Of a stretch of 64,000 nt of DNA, positions 1 to 60,900 are shown piece after piece. A program made the translations under genes and the position numbers. Position 1 is the first letter of the stretch. Each line of letters opens with the position of its first letter. The DNA lies in contig NC_092521.1 in NCBI RefSeq assembly GCF_037038585.1, forward strand, positions 70,360,898 to 70,424,897, read 5' to 3'. The stretch is from Patagioenas fasciata (lineage: Eukaryota; Chordata; Aves; Columbiformes; Columbidae). Under the pieces are notes generated by a model. It had not been told where the DNA came from and made no database searches. It saw nothing but the letters and a program-made list of their open reading frames with translations.

Positions 1-47599
<47,599 letters not shown>

Positions 47600-50479
47600 T
47601 GAATCTCGGAGATTTTCAAAAACCTAGCATTGATGATTGTTGGAAGAGCGATTTGACTGGACTTGCCTAAAAAAAATTTCAGAGGTCTGTGCTGTAGTGA
47701 ATACTGCTATTTTATAAAACTGATACACCCACCACATCCCCAGCCCATCAGGAAGTGCGGTGCTTGCAGCTGTGTTGGCATTAACGACTGCTGCAGCTCA
47801 GTAGGAGCAGATTTGTGTAGCAAAACAGTTGAAATGGAGGACCTGATATCTGTGCTGTACACATTTCAGAGTTATTTAGTTTGAACTGGTTTTCATCTAA
47901 TGGTGGGGACTAAGTACCCATTTGCAGCTGACGTATATTTGATGTGCTTCTAGAGTGCATTTTCCAGTTCAGTTTCATCTGAGAGAAATCTAGTTCATGA
48001 TCTCCATGAACCAAATTACACCAAAGGGAACAGGAGAGCGCTCTCCTTATCCCACTTAAAACACTACTGTGCTGCACCTCCAGAGTGCATCCACAGTGTT
48101 TCATGCTTAGTTGCCATTCTTATGTTTCACCTCTAAACTACTACAGTAATTGAAGGAGGATTTTTTGTGGTTTTACATACGGTTCACTGAGATTTCGCAA
48201 TAAAGCAATTCTTGAGGTGGTTCAGTAGTGTATTTCATTCATTGCAGATGAATGAAACTGTCAGCTTTTACCTGGAAGCAGCTTGAAATATAAGTTGGTA
48301 ACATAATAAAAGGATTTAAAATATGGTATTTAAGTCATAGCTCACTTTTTTGAAAGAGCTAATGGACTGGGCAAAGTCAACAGGCTCCATACTAAGTTCT
48401 ATACAGCCACTGTGTCTTAACACCAGTGCTTTCTGTGTTGTCTTGTGTATACAAACAAAATATCAGTAGACTTTAAACAGGCCATATTAAAACTGGTTTC
48501 CAAACTCACTGCCAAATGTTTGCCATTGTTACTAGGTGTACTTTACAAGTGAGTGTTGGTACCTGTTACTGGAATTAAGTGCCTTTTGGGTTCATTTTAA
48601 CAATGAGAAGGTTATATCATGCTGCACAAAATCTTGAACAACAATGTTAACTACTGTAGTTGTTTGATATAAAGGGACAATCCAGGTAGAAAGCAACAAA
48701 TTTGGAATTCTACCAAAAAGTTAATAGCCCTTCTCTAGAGTGATTGCTATTGAGTTTTCATTGATCACATATTTACTGTCTTAGTTCTGTCTCTTCTGAA
48801 GAATACAAGCAGGTTTAGAAACTGAAACTTGTCTAGTGAATTGCTCTGTTTAGCTGTTGATAGAGCGGAACAGTGTCAAAAAATAGGATATGGATTCTCT
48901 GGACATGGATACTCTGCAAAGAGGATTTGACTTTATAGGTCTGTGACACAGATGACCCAAGGTATTTGTCAGACTTTAGAGTGGTGGAAAGCAAATAATG
49001 TTAGAGAAGCCATAGGAAAATGGGTAAGAAAGAGCCAGTGTGCATCAGTAGCTGCAAGTATGATGAGAAAAGCCAATGTCTGAAGAATGTGGTATGTGGA
49101 GGCTGCATGTCATATCCAGGGGAATTCAATCTGTTTATTCACTGAGGTAGCTTGGATCAGTGATTCGTATTTGCTTATTTAGAGTAGCCTTTACTTGGTG
49201 CCTTATTTGAATTTTTTTGAACACTTCTGGGATTTTCTGGGTTCTTCTCTCTTGCGTAGTTCTACCTAAGAATTTACCATAATGCTTCTACATTACCTTG
49301 CATTCCACTCAGTACTTACTGTGGTCTTCAGTATGTAAATATGAAAATACAGTAACAAATTCCCATTAGTTTATGTAGGCCTGATTTGTTACCACATGAA
49401 AAACAGCTGCCGCTACAAGCCATTTCTTTGTCACAAAGTAGCAGCTATCCTTTGTTTTTGAATACAAGTTGTTGCTAGAGGGATAGGAATCTAAAAACAG
49501 CTTACTCCGCTTCATCTATACAAGGCATGTAAAATGGATGTTAATGTTTGATCATAGCATGGAAGAGATTCCATTTGTGTTATGGATTATCAAATAATAA
49601 AACTTCTATAGTCACTTTCATCATTAGACTGTGACAGCATTACATAACATGAATTCAGCCTTAAAATACGCATTTAAGTTGAGGAAAGTAGAGAAAGATC
49701 AGGTTATAAATCTTGAAAGTCATCAGCTGTGTTCCAGCTCCCATCATTCTTCAGCATGCTGTAGCATGTTAACAAAGCTAAGAGTAAATCTAAATATTCC
49801 TGTCCACAGGGCAAGGATCCTCCTGGAAAGTGATGCAGTTACATCATTGTTGCTCATGGACCAAATGACATGAAAATACTTTTCCTGTGTTGTTAGTCAC
49901 TTCTGTTGTTCTTTTACTTAAAATGTGTTTGTGAAAAGAAGTAGGGACCTTAGATATGGTTGAGAAAGTCTCTTCCTTCGTGGCCTTTGCCATTTATTTG
50001 TGAGCAGAAGAGCAAGGGGTAAATATGAGGAGGGCAATCGGCAAAAGGTTTCTGTAGCTCAAGAAATCCCTCAGGTTGAAGCTGTTATCCAGCAAGCACC
50101 TAATCAAACCAAGCCCATTTCCTGTTGCAGTTTCTCCTGTTAGAACTGTGTTGTGATTTTTATTGTACTGGCTATAAGTAGCTATAGATTTTTCTGAATA
50201 ATTTTCTAACTGCCCTGGTGATGAGTTTGCAAAGAAACTGTCAGTTCTTTGCTCACGTGTATTGATCTACGGGCTGTATTGAGGTAAGAATGATTTTCAG
50301 CCTATTTTCTGTCAAGTATTGAATCTGTTTCTGTCACAGTACCTCAGATACTAAATTTGACTTTCCTAGTCAAAGACAGAGACCAGGAGGTGTCACAGAA
50401 GTGCAGATCCATTCACCAAAGTGCCAAATAAGAGAGGATGAAAGCATTTTTATTCTTTTGTTGTTGTTTATTGTCCAGC

Positions 50480-51720
50480 CATGAAGATGCGGCAGCTGGG
50501 CCGCAGGTAGGGAGCCAGACGGGTGCTCTTGTGATGCTGTTTGGTGCCATCTCTGAGGGCCCCTTTCCTGGGGCTCCCTCTCCCCTGCCATGTTGCTTGC
50601 CCAACAGAAAGGCTGTCCCTCGAATATAGGGAACGCTGTCCACCTCCTGTCATGAGCCCTGGGCTCCAGCCCCCTCCTCATCCCATCCCTGGGATCCCCT
50701 CAGCCAGATGGTGGCAAGAACGTTCCAGGAGATTTGGGGCTCCTCAGTGACCCCACAACAAGCTGGTGCCCTGCAAGTGGCACAGCCCCCTGCGCTTGAC
50801 AGTGGCTGAAATGGGGCAAAGCATCCAGACATCCCGCTGGTGGAAAGTGAGGCCCAGCTGGCCTGAGCAAGGTCTGCCAGCACTCCATAAAAGAATTGCT
50901 GATTGCCAAGTGTTGTCTGGCCTCTTCTTCCCCGGGTGTCCCCTGGCCCAGCCCCTGGAGCGTGGAGAGGGGCCATCTCTGGTGCACAGAGCCCTGGGGC
51001 AGAGGGGAGCAGAGAGCCTGGTGTCCTTGGGCTGCTGCACCAGCTCCAGGCGAGGAGCCTGTGGGAGGCCACTGAGGGAGGTCCTTGGGGCCGGGAGGTG
51101 GGAGAGGGTTCAGTCGGAAGTTTACCCTTGCTCTGTTGGCTAGTGAGCAGTTGCTAGTTGGCTAGTGAGCTAGTGAGCAGCTGGTCACTGCTCTCAGTTT
51201 CATGCTTCCCTGTTCTGAGCAATAGCTCTCCTGTTTTGCTGGAAGACTCAAAGGCAGGTCGTGAACTAGAGGCTTCCAGCAGGTTTTGTGGAAGAAGCTC
51301 TTGCCCTTCTCAGCCATGTGCCAAGAAGTGGCTCAGATGCACACAAGCAAAAAGGTGACATCAGGGAACAGGCAGCACAGCTTCACCAAGGACAAGTTGT
51401 GCTGGGGCCAACACGAGCTTTGCTTTGAGGAGGAGACTGTCCAGTGGGACAAGGGGAGAGCAGTGACTGCCATTGACTCTGACTGGGGCAAGACCCATGA
51501 TGCAGCCTCCCACAGTGTCCAGCTGGGTGAGGTGGGGACAGGAGAAGGGGACCACCTGGCGGGAGTATCCTGCCTTGTGCTCAGCAGGACAAATGCCTGC
51601 CAGGGGCAGCTGGAAGGGCTCGGGTACCGTGGGTCAGTGGTGGGACTGATGCTGGTGATGTTCTGAAGGAAGGGCCTGGGTAGTGGTGGGACAGGCCGCA
51701 TTCAGCAAGGTTGTGGGTGT
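50480..51720. other. GC-rich island, probably a composite of old transposon sequence
   Basis: About 1.2 kb with much higher GC than the surrounding intron, and overlapping open frames on both strands as expected from composition. A short repetitive stretch of ggctagtgagc units lies at 51138-51180. The right part contains a CR1 reverse-transcriptase remnant. The left part has a TATA-like cataaaag near 50886, but I cannot assign it to a known LTR or to the CR1 5' region. Confidence 0.5.
51290..51560 (+). mobile_element. Decayed CR1 LINE reverse-transcriptase fragment
   Basis: The + strand frame reads SKKVTSGNRQHSFTKDKL and then WDKGRAVTAIDSDWGKTHDA. This aligns with the CR1 reverse-transcriptase region whose usual form has QHGFTKGKSCL, then DKGRAVD, then YLDF.KAFDTVSH. 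The Asp-containing block is recognisable but the catalytic context is degraded (WGKTHDAASH in place of SKAFDTVSH). The boundaries are approximate. Confidence 0.65.
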
Positions 51721-52221
51721 CTCTTCGCATCCAGGGAAGGCAGGACAGCTCATGCTGAAAGAACCTCAGAAGAACAGATTTTGAGCGAGGTACTTAGAGG
51801 TTTCACCTCCAAATTGCAACTTAGAGCAGCTCCCATTGGATCCTGCTGCTCAGGATTTTCTTTAATCATGTTTGGATGCCATCAAGGATGCCTACTTCAC
51901 AGCCCCTTTCAGCGCCTGTGTTGTTTCTGAGTAGCTTTGTTGTAACACTCTTTTCCTTTTACCTACTGCTGATTTTTCCTGGGCCTACTGCCCTTCATTC
52001 ACATTTAGTCAACCATGAGGTCCACCTGAAGACTTCTCACTGTAGATAAGAAGGTAGGTTCCTCCACTTGCCCTTGTGTTCCCCTCACTGGCTCACAACC
52101 TTTTAACTGCTTCCATAATGAATCTTTCCTGGAGTGTTGAGACCAGGAGTGGACAGAGGACTCGAGATGAATTTTTCCAAAGTACCGATTAAGAGAGGAG
52201 TCTTATTTCCTGGTTTTTGCT

Positions 52222-52240
52222 TTGTTGTTGTTGTTGTTTT
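52222..52240. repeat. (TTG)n short tandem tract
   Basis: Consecutive ttg units (tttgttgttgttgttgtttt) in intron 14. Confidence 0.8.
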
Positions 52241-53245
52241 CTTGTTTGGGGTTTTGTTAATGGAGGAAAATCGCTTCCAAAGACGTGTGACCTCAGGGTT
52301 TTCTGTCAGATGTATGAAGTACTGGTGCTGCTTCCAGTAAAGCAACTCATTCAAAATTCAGATCTTTCTCACTCCAAGTTTAACTTTCTTGTGGCCACAC
52401 TTCATTACTATTTCTTCCTCTTGGTAAATGCTCCATTTACCTTTCGTCCCTCCTGCAATTCTGTCCTTTTTTTTTCTTTTTTATTTTTTTTCCTGTTTTC
52501 TATATTAAGTAAGTGGGTATCAGCATAGAAATGTGGTAAATTATGAAGGCAGTATTGCACCTTCATCGTGTGCAAGAGTTTCCCTTGACTGGCAATAGTG
52601 TTTAGTAGCCTGTGAATATAGTGAATAACTTGATTTTCTTCCACTGAAAGCTGACTAAAAGTCAGCTCCAGGAACTGGTGGAGGAACAACAGTAGGGAGG
52701 GCACTGATTACTGTGGCAGAAGGGTTGTGCCAGAGTAGGTTGAGCTACAGGAATTCTTTTGGAGGAACTCTTAGACAGGATTAGGGAGATTACGTGCTTT
52801 GAAAATGAGAACCACTTGGACCACTTTACTGGATTTAGATAATATTAGTTCTTAATAGAAGTGAGTGAATTTTTTTCATTGTAGTTATAATTATGTTAAT
52901 AATGTAGTATTTTGAGGATCAGTGAGAAATTGTCTGCACGTATCAGCATGAGACTTGCTTTGTTCAGAAAGATTTTGTAAAATCTAATTCATAAGTCACC
53001 TACCTCACCGCATAAGTAGGAAAGTTATGTCCTGTACGACTGAATTGGGACATGGTGCTCTTGTCTGGATTTTTTTTTTCTTTGAATGAATGAATGAAGC
53101 AGTAATTCTCCGATTCACAGGTCTCCAAAGTAGTAGCATGCACACCTTTGCCTGAACCATTTTCCTTTCCCTGAGCAGCATGTCGTTCTCTTCCTGAATG
53201 CACCATACCCTTCTTCCCTGAAGCTCCCATTCTGCTTGCTCTGGT

Positions 53246-53315
53246 GGAGATATTGCACATTACTAAGTTGCATGTTGTCACGGCCTCAGTGCAATTTAGT
53301 GTGTGCGATACTTTC
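53246..53315 (+). ncRNA. MIR32: miR-32 precursor (mir-32)
   Basis: A 70-nt hairpin matches vertebrate mir-32. The 5p arm (53251-53272) begins tattgcacattactaagttg and is identical to the known mature miR-32-5p. Its seed attgcac is shared with the miR-25/92/363/367 family. The 3p arm is at 53292-53313 (starts caatttagtgtgtgc). The arms pair along the stem with one asymmetric internal bulge. It lies in the TMEM245 intron after exon 14 on the same strand, as in human, so it is probably processed from the host transcript. Compared with the remembered human hairpin there are three substitutions, all on the 3' side: one at the loop-proximal base, one changing a G-U pair to G-C, and one changing an A-U pair to a mismatch. 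Confidence 0.98.
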
Positions 53316-55838
53316 ACATGAGTGCATGCACACGGGTATGGCTGTGGCTTAAAGTTACTGCAGCTTTCCGTTTTGGTGGGGCCTAATTACGTTGTGAGAG
53401 ATGGTCTTAAACCCAGATTGGTATTTTGATTGATGCTTTGAAACATGTGTTAGTGGAAGTTTGTTCTGTAATGCCAGGAAGATGAGTACTGTTTGTTTTC
53501 AATTTGAGAAGGGTTATCATTATTTGCTTCATTTTCTTCATTTGCCACACACATCTCAGATTTGATCAGATTTTTCATTGGTTATATAAAATTTATTTAA
53601 AATATTAGGAGTTTCTAAAGAGGAAACACTAATCATATCCTTAATTGAAATTTTCCAGAAATTCAAGGAGAGATTTGATATGAAGAAAACCTATAGTGCC
53701 TTGATGGCTGAAATAGGTTCCTAATGTTTTTTCAACTTTTATTTATTAAGATTAAAGAGATCTGAAATGAGCTGCCATGCAAACAAACAAGTAAACAAAA
53801 TCTCAGCTGTTTAAGCATCTAGCTGGTTTGCTGTGGCATCGTGGCAGTAATGATGGAGAAAATGAGATGGTGATACAATTCCCACAGAAAACAATAATCT
53901 TCCAGCATGTTAAGCTAATGCTTAGAAAAAGCAAAATGTGTGATCTTGTTGATTCTACTGCAACATTAATAATGTCTTTCAGATTAATTTTTCAGAGACA
54001 ACTGTTAACTGACTATGTCTTGACTGAATTTTTGCATGCAATTTATGTTCTTTACTAGCAGGAGTATCTCTTGCAGAAATCTCTTGACAGAGGAATGCAT
54101 TTAACAGGACCTTACTGGGATTTTATAAACTCTACTTACGGTGTATGTTACAAGATAGGAATAGAATTGAAAGTGATTCTGTCTTAATGAAATCATTTCC
54201 TAGTCTAAAATTTGGAATAACAGGTACTTTTTTGGTTTGTTTTTTAAATTACACTGAGGAAAGGAAAGCTTCAGTTGAGTTACTGAAAAAAAAAGTAGAA
54301 TGTAGTCAATAAATGTAGAAGAGATGCTGCAATGGTTCAATACGTTTACAGAAGCAAACTGACAGTAACTGTAACCTGGTTATCCTGGTGGGATAGACAG
54401 TAGTATTTATTGGTTGAATGTTTTATTAGCAATAACCACGACTTGTTTATACCACTATCTTAGACTTAAATATTCTCCTATATGCAAAAAAAGAAACAAG
54501 TCTTTACCCATACTTCCTTTTTCTTTTATATCCAGAATATTTGCTCTTATTAAATACAGCTGTCTGTATATTGCTTTACATACGCATGACTTTAAAAAGT
54601 TGTTCAAAGAATAATTCAAAGGAAAACATTAAAATTTCAGAAAAAAAAAAAAAAATTATTGGCTCATGCCTAATCTTTATTCTTTTTTCAAGTTTACCTG
54701 AAACGATGAAAAAACATTTGTTATTGCACATACATAATTTGGGTCAAGCATGTTACAAAGTCTGTAGGAATTTTACAGTTTACTACCCCTAATTCATGAG
54801 TATGTAAGTGTGTAATCTGATTCTGACACAAACAGTTCTGTTCTCTGCGCCATGCAGGCTGGTATAGTGTATTTTCAAACATATTGATGGGTTATTGAGG
54901 GCTTCCTTGTTTTATATCAAGCAGCGCCAACATTCTGCTATTTGCTTCGTTCATATTCCAGATGGCACATTCTGTATGTTCCAAGAGCAGTTTCCTTTAG
55001 TGCGTTTTTTGTAGTTTGTAGTTCTGTGACTATCCAGTTTGTTTAAAACTGAGAGTATCTGTGAACACATAGAGGATGTGGGTTACTCTGTGTGTGTTTG
55101 TGTGCGCACGTTTAAACACATAGGCAGATTTGCACGCAATCTTTAGGAATAATGTTGCATCTTTGATGCTAGTCCTTTAATTACATATTGCATTTATGCA
55201 TGTATATATGTTGTTTTTCTATGCCAACTTTTTAAAGCAGCTATTTTTATCTTGGAACTTAGAATCTTTCTTTGAATTAAAGTTTAGTTGGTACGTGACA
55301 GAGACTGTATCAGTAAAAATAGTGACGCTTACTTGCACCTGGAATTCAGCTCAGCCATATTTTTTGTCTTTGCTGCTAAGGCAGGCCTAGTAGCTAACTG
55401 GGAGGGATGGAAAGACAAGGGTTGCTGAAAGAATTATTAAATATATGGGGAAGAGGTCTTCTGTCAGGCATTTCTAAGAATAAAGGGATACTAGGAGAAT
55501 TATGTTTAATATAACATTTTGCAGGATTCTGTGCTTGCATATCTAATAATTCTTTATGTCTGTGTTCAAGGTTGTGGTATATATTATTATAACCTTGGTT
55601 AGATTTCTACTGTTTAAAATACAGGTTCATTGTAATGTAAGAAGACAGCATGAAGCCTGATATAAAACTTCGGGATTTCCTGGCATTTCAAAGATTTAGC
55701 ATCACAGCCTTAGCTTTTTGCGTTTTAGGTTTTTTTTTGGTCCTATTAGGTCAAATTATGAAGTCAAACCAGTATTTATTCTCTCCACCAGCATAAACAA
55801 TCAAAATACTCCCTTCTCTAGGCTTCTGATTCATAATT

Positions 55839-55862
55839 TAATAATAATAATAATAATAATAA
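55839..55862. repeat. (TAA)8 microsatellite
   Basis: Eight perfect TAA units in intron 14. Likely length-polymorphic. Confidence 0.95.
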
Positions 55863-56759
55863 TCTGAATAGACTGTGAGTTTCTTAATATAAGATGGCAA
55901 TGGATTTTGAACTTTATTGAGTCCAGCTAGCTGTTGTTCTCATTCATGAGTTTTTCAAGGTAAAATGGGGATCTAAAAGAATTGCATCCTTACAAGTGAT
56001 GTGGAGAATAATAAATGTTCAATATACAGTGCATGTAACAGCTAAGAAAGGCTTGAGTAAGGCTAAAAGGAGGGCTGACTGCACAGCTGAACAGCAGAGC
56101 AACAAAGGGCACAGGAAATGAGAAACCATCCTTTAAAAAGCTGAAGTTTTAGCTAACTGAAGAAAACAGAAGGTTCATAAAGTTTAGCAGATAGAAACCA
56201 GCACAGAGGGATGTGTGTTTGTGTGATTCATTTGCTCAAAGCTCCACAAAACACTATTAAACCAAAATACCGTTTTTTATATGCAGCAGGAGCAAGAAGC
56301 TCTCAAGGGGCTGAGGGGTGACGAGGAGCAACAATGTTGCTGCAGGCTGTTGCTGGGGGGCAGGTGTAATAAACTGATGCTGTGTTGTTTCGTTGCTGTG
56401 AAGGTAAGTGGAGGAAGTCACATTGTAAAACCCTTCTTATGGGTGTACTGCAGCAGAATCTCTCAGACATTACAGTGACTGTAGAAGTTATAGAAGAGAC
56501 AGATGAAATACGCAATAGCAAATTGCTGAGAGTGGATGATATTAACTCACCAAAGAAAACTCAAGGGCAAAATTTAAAAAAAAGTTCCAGGGAACCCAGG
56601 AAGTATAGACATTTAAGCTGTACATCAGTACTGTGCAGCTTAGTAGGAACTACAGTTAGGGACATGCCAGCATCTGCTGAATATGATTTAGTTACAGAGC
56701 GTCAGTGAAGTTTCCACAGAGAGAAGTTTTGCCTTACTCTTCATGTGTTTTGAAGTGGT

Positions 56760-57945
56760 CAGCAAGCAAGGCCATTAATAAGTTGATCTGGCTGCTATAT
56801 TCTATGGAAGGTTTGTAAAGGCTTTATACAACATCTCTTTCCAAAGACTTTCAAGGAAATTAAGTAGTGATGAGGTAACAGAGAAGGTTTCTGCATGGAT
56901 AATAGTGAGTTAATAAGATAAGGGACAGAGGGCAGCAGTAAATGATGGTGTTGAGGTAGGGACCTCTACTATCCCATCTATTCGTAATTTCTTGGGAAAG
57001 AAGTAGAGATGCACGCCTTACTGATGCTGCAAAACAATTTGAGCTTGTAAGGATGAGGATTAATTATGGAATTGTAGCACGATTGTAGACAAACTCAGTC
57101 AGAAGACAGCAGTGTCTGGGGAATAAAATCACTGATGAAAGTGATACATATGGGTGAAAACCAGTCCTAACTTTACATATGAACTGATGCCCCCTGTGCT
57201 GTTTCCACTTGGGAGATACGTTTTCAGGTAGGCCTGCTAGCTCAGTGCTCAGTGATACAGACATCTGCCGTGCATATCAAAGAGTAAGATTTGTTACAAC
57301 AGACAGGGACAAGAGAAACACAGAATATTACTTCCATATTATGAATCTGTGGTGTGCCTATACCCTGAATTGTGTGTCATTCTAGTTTCTGCATCTTGGA
57401 AAGCTAGGAGGGCAACAAGACTGATCAAAGAGATGAAAGTATGCATTTGTTTCTCTATGAGGAATGGCTGAGCTGGTTGGGACTCTTCAACCTGGAAAAA
57501 GAATGTTGCACAACTGAGGTTTGCAAAACCAGCGTGGAAAGGATGGCTGGGGTTGAACTGCCTGTGGTCTCTTCCAACATAAAATATTGAGGTCGTCAAA
57601 AAGCAAGCAGTTGGTTTCAAAACGTAAGAAAGATGTGTTGGTTCCTGCAACAAGCAGTAGACATGGGGAAGGTCTTACCAAAGAATGTTGGACCTGCAGC
57701 AATTTGAAGTTTTGGAGAGGACTAAGAATACATATCAATTTAAGAGTGCTAAATAGCCTGTGTCTGCTTCATTATATCCGCTGAGGTGGAAATAGAGGCT
57801 GGAAAAATGTTCAGGGGGATTGCTAACTGTTTGTCCTATTTCTTTTGTTCCCTTAGTGTCCACTTCTGGCCTCTACTGCAAATGGGCTGCTGGCTAAACA
57901 GACCTTTGGTCTGAACTAGTATGGCTTTTTATACATTATGTTCCA
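56760..57945 (+). mobile_element. Ancient CR1-type LINE copy (3' half)
   Basis: The order of blocks follows amniote CR1. A region resembling the KAFDTVSH-encoding part lies near 56815-56870. gggacagagggcagcagtaa (about 56921) is followed by a gatttgggaaagg-like block at about 56990. Next come ggcaacaagactgatcaaag (57411) and ctatgaggaatggctgagct followed by cttcaacctggaaaaagaa (about 57455-57500). The 3' end shows gacctttggtctgaactagtatggc (57900-57925). It is highly diverged with indels and no usable frame, so it predates the CR1 at 7764-8815. The 5' boundary is uncertain. Confidence 0.65.
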
Positions 57946-60900
57946 AGATCCATGTTAAGAATAGTTAGGTGTTGCCCTTTGTAAGCATTGTGGCCTGCTC
58001 ATAACAAAAATTTGGAAATGTTAGAAATAGTTGAGTCAGAAATAACTAATGATTTCAGATGTGCTTCTCAGAAGAATAATTGTAAGTTTGTGTGGTATAT
58101 GTGACTAAAACAGGCCAAAATAGTCATTAAAAATCATGATGAATATTACAAATATGAAAGTATTGTGAAGAAATAATCAGAGGTAGAATTTCTTACAGTT
58201 TGGACTACATGTTAATTGTTCGTTTTCAGAGAACATAGACATGATAGAGAAGAAAGTCTGTTTGCTGCTGTGTCCTTCGGACTGGTTGCCACTGTTTAAA
58301 AGTGAAGTTTTGATACAATCATTGGAGCCCTGTCCTGAATTGAGAGGTGTAATATTTGCATTAGCCACACCATCTCGATGACCTATGCTTTGTTCAAAGC
58401 TGTATCACTGTATCTGATTAGTGTCATCACTAGGTTCCGTATGTTGGAGCTGTTACCTCTCTTTGTATGGTGTGTCATTGCTAAGGAGAAATTCATTTCA
58501 ACAGCAAAACTGTTGAAATCTTGTAATGGAGTCATCTCTGAAAATTACTTGCGTGTTTATATTGCTCCTGAAATGATCTTACTCTTTTCAGAAATACTGT
58601 CACTTCTGCTTTATTTATAGCTGGAATATATCTTAGTGTTCTTTGCTTATTTTAATGTGTAATTTGAAACTGAAAAATAATGAGTTTCTTTTTTATTCCT
58701 AGAATAACAGAACCCTTAAAGACAGTCAAAGAGCAGCTTAATAGTTCTATTTGCGAAAGGACTTGTCTGAGTCATTTAATTTTTCAGTGTTCTCCCAGTG
58801 ATCACTTGAAATTTGGGAGATCATTGTAGAAGAATTTTTCAGTCCTTTTTAAGATAATAACTCTCATTGGGTTGTCACTGGTAACTTGTCTTTTGCAATG
58901 GATCTTGGTGGTGTGTGAAGGAAGAAAATTAGTTATTTGATTTTGAAGTTATGGTGACAGCAGCTGCTTGTTTCAGCCGGAATAAAACAGTACTGTTGTG
59001 CAAAGATGAGCTCCTGCCCTCCAGCCACAACTGAGCTGCTGCCTTCTCACCTGCTGGGAACACAGCTGCTTGTGCCGCTGCTCTATGAGTGGGACAGGGA
59101 GCAGAGAACTGAGCTAGTTAGCTAAAACTAACACAGCAAAAAATAATTATGAGCTGAATTCATTGTAAAAACTGTCGTGGCACATAAAAGAGACTGTGCT
59201 GGCAGGCAGGCAGAGGAAGAGTGGTCTGGGGCAGGAGTGAGTGCTTGAGAACAGGGGAATGGGAGGGCTCTTTTCTTGTGGTAGCTCTGAGTTCACCTGT
59301 TCTGAAATAAACTGTGAAACTGTGCTGTGACGTATGGAATGCATTATGCTTGCTTTTATGTATTAAACCCTCTATTTTAAAGATGTAAAAGTTGTCTTCT
59401 CAAAAGAAATGGAGTAGCTGGGGTTTGTTAAAGCATCATTTTGAATTAGTTGGCTCTGTATACAGGAAGATTTTGCAACAAAGATACAGTTACAATCCTT
59501 GTAATGTCTGCTTAGAGTATATGGGAAACTACCAAACATCAGTGGTGTAAAGATGGTGAAAGAGTGAAATTGGTTTTTTTTCTAATAGTATTTTTGGCTT
59601 AAGATGTTCTTGTTATGAAACTTGCATTTTAATTGGATTGTAGACCACTGTAAATGCTAATTCTTGCAAACATTTCCAAACACAAACGTCACTTTTGTCT
59701 AGTTTTCACTCTTACGGCTGTTCAGCAGCCAGGATCAGCATACCTTCATTATAAATTCAATATAGTAACCAGTGAATCTCTCTTCCGAACTTACATGCTT
59801 ATTCCAATCTTTCTGGAAACTCAAATTCTCATTGTTTCAGCACATATGTTCTTCTTTCCTCCAGTGCTCCAGGGAGATCTAGAAAAACAAATTAGTTTTG
59901 AGATCAGAAAATGAATGCTCTGAGCTGAAGCTTTTTTCCTTTCAACTAGGGTTGTTATAGCATTAGGTTGAAATTTTTGAAATTTTGCCAAGTCACTAAT
60001 GGTGAACAGACCTTACCTGTGGGCTTTGTGAAGTGAACCTGAATTCAGGTGGGCATACATCTAATGTAAACTTCAGTAAAAGCAAAGTGGAAACTGTAGA
60101 CTTTTTATGGCAAATCAGTAAAAGAGAAAAAGAAATTACTAAACCCCACAAAATCCATGAAATGAAGAGGTGGCACTTTCCTGTGTGAAATCAGCAAGTG
60201 AATTCCCCAGCTTTGCGGTAAAGTAGAAAGAACTTCAAAAAATATATTTAGGTCAGCTATGCAGAAACATTTGACAATTTGACAGAAGTTTCTTCAGTTT
60301 TAATCTGAATAATTTGAAGTATTTTTTTTTTTTTTTAATTTTATTTTACATGCTTTTCAAAGCTCAGTAAAATGGAATATGTACGTCTTAGGATGCCTTC
60401 ACGAAATTGCTATGAAGTGCTCATAAATTACACACTTGCAGATGACAGCTCTTGCAGGTAAAGTGGTTCATCCAGATACAGTGCCAAAGTGAGACATGAG
60501 CAGCAATTGGATTTCCTGATTTCTGAAACATACAATTACTCTTCTATATAAAAGGAAGCTGTATGTATGCCAGTAACGTATTAAGAGATGAAATTAATTT
60601 ACTGTCAAAATTTCGCCAGTAAGGTTGGCATTTTACAGATAGTAATAAATTCTTTCAGCATTTGCTCTAGCATACCACATCGTCTTTAAGATCTGGTGTC
60701 ACAGATGCAGAGTAGCTGAACCATACTGTGGATGAAGATTTTGGTTAAAGTTTTCAGCATTATTTTTTTAGCTTCCTTAACCCTGAAGTCAAATAGATAT
60801 GAATTTCTAGAGACTTTAAGGGATGATTCTTAGTTCTTCTGACAGAAGTAACAAACAGGAGTCTTCAGGGAGTTCTCCTGGCCCACACTCGCCACAAAGT

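Noticed and set aside
50370..51701. Many overlapping open frames up to 140 codons on both strands
   Set aside because: The GC-rich composition lowers stop-codon frequency. Only a short CR1-like block at 51290-51560 resembles a protein family.
56382..56708. 108-codon open frame upstream of the old CR1
   Set aside because: No family recognised; it may be part of decayed repeat sequence, but there is nothing to support a gene.
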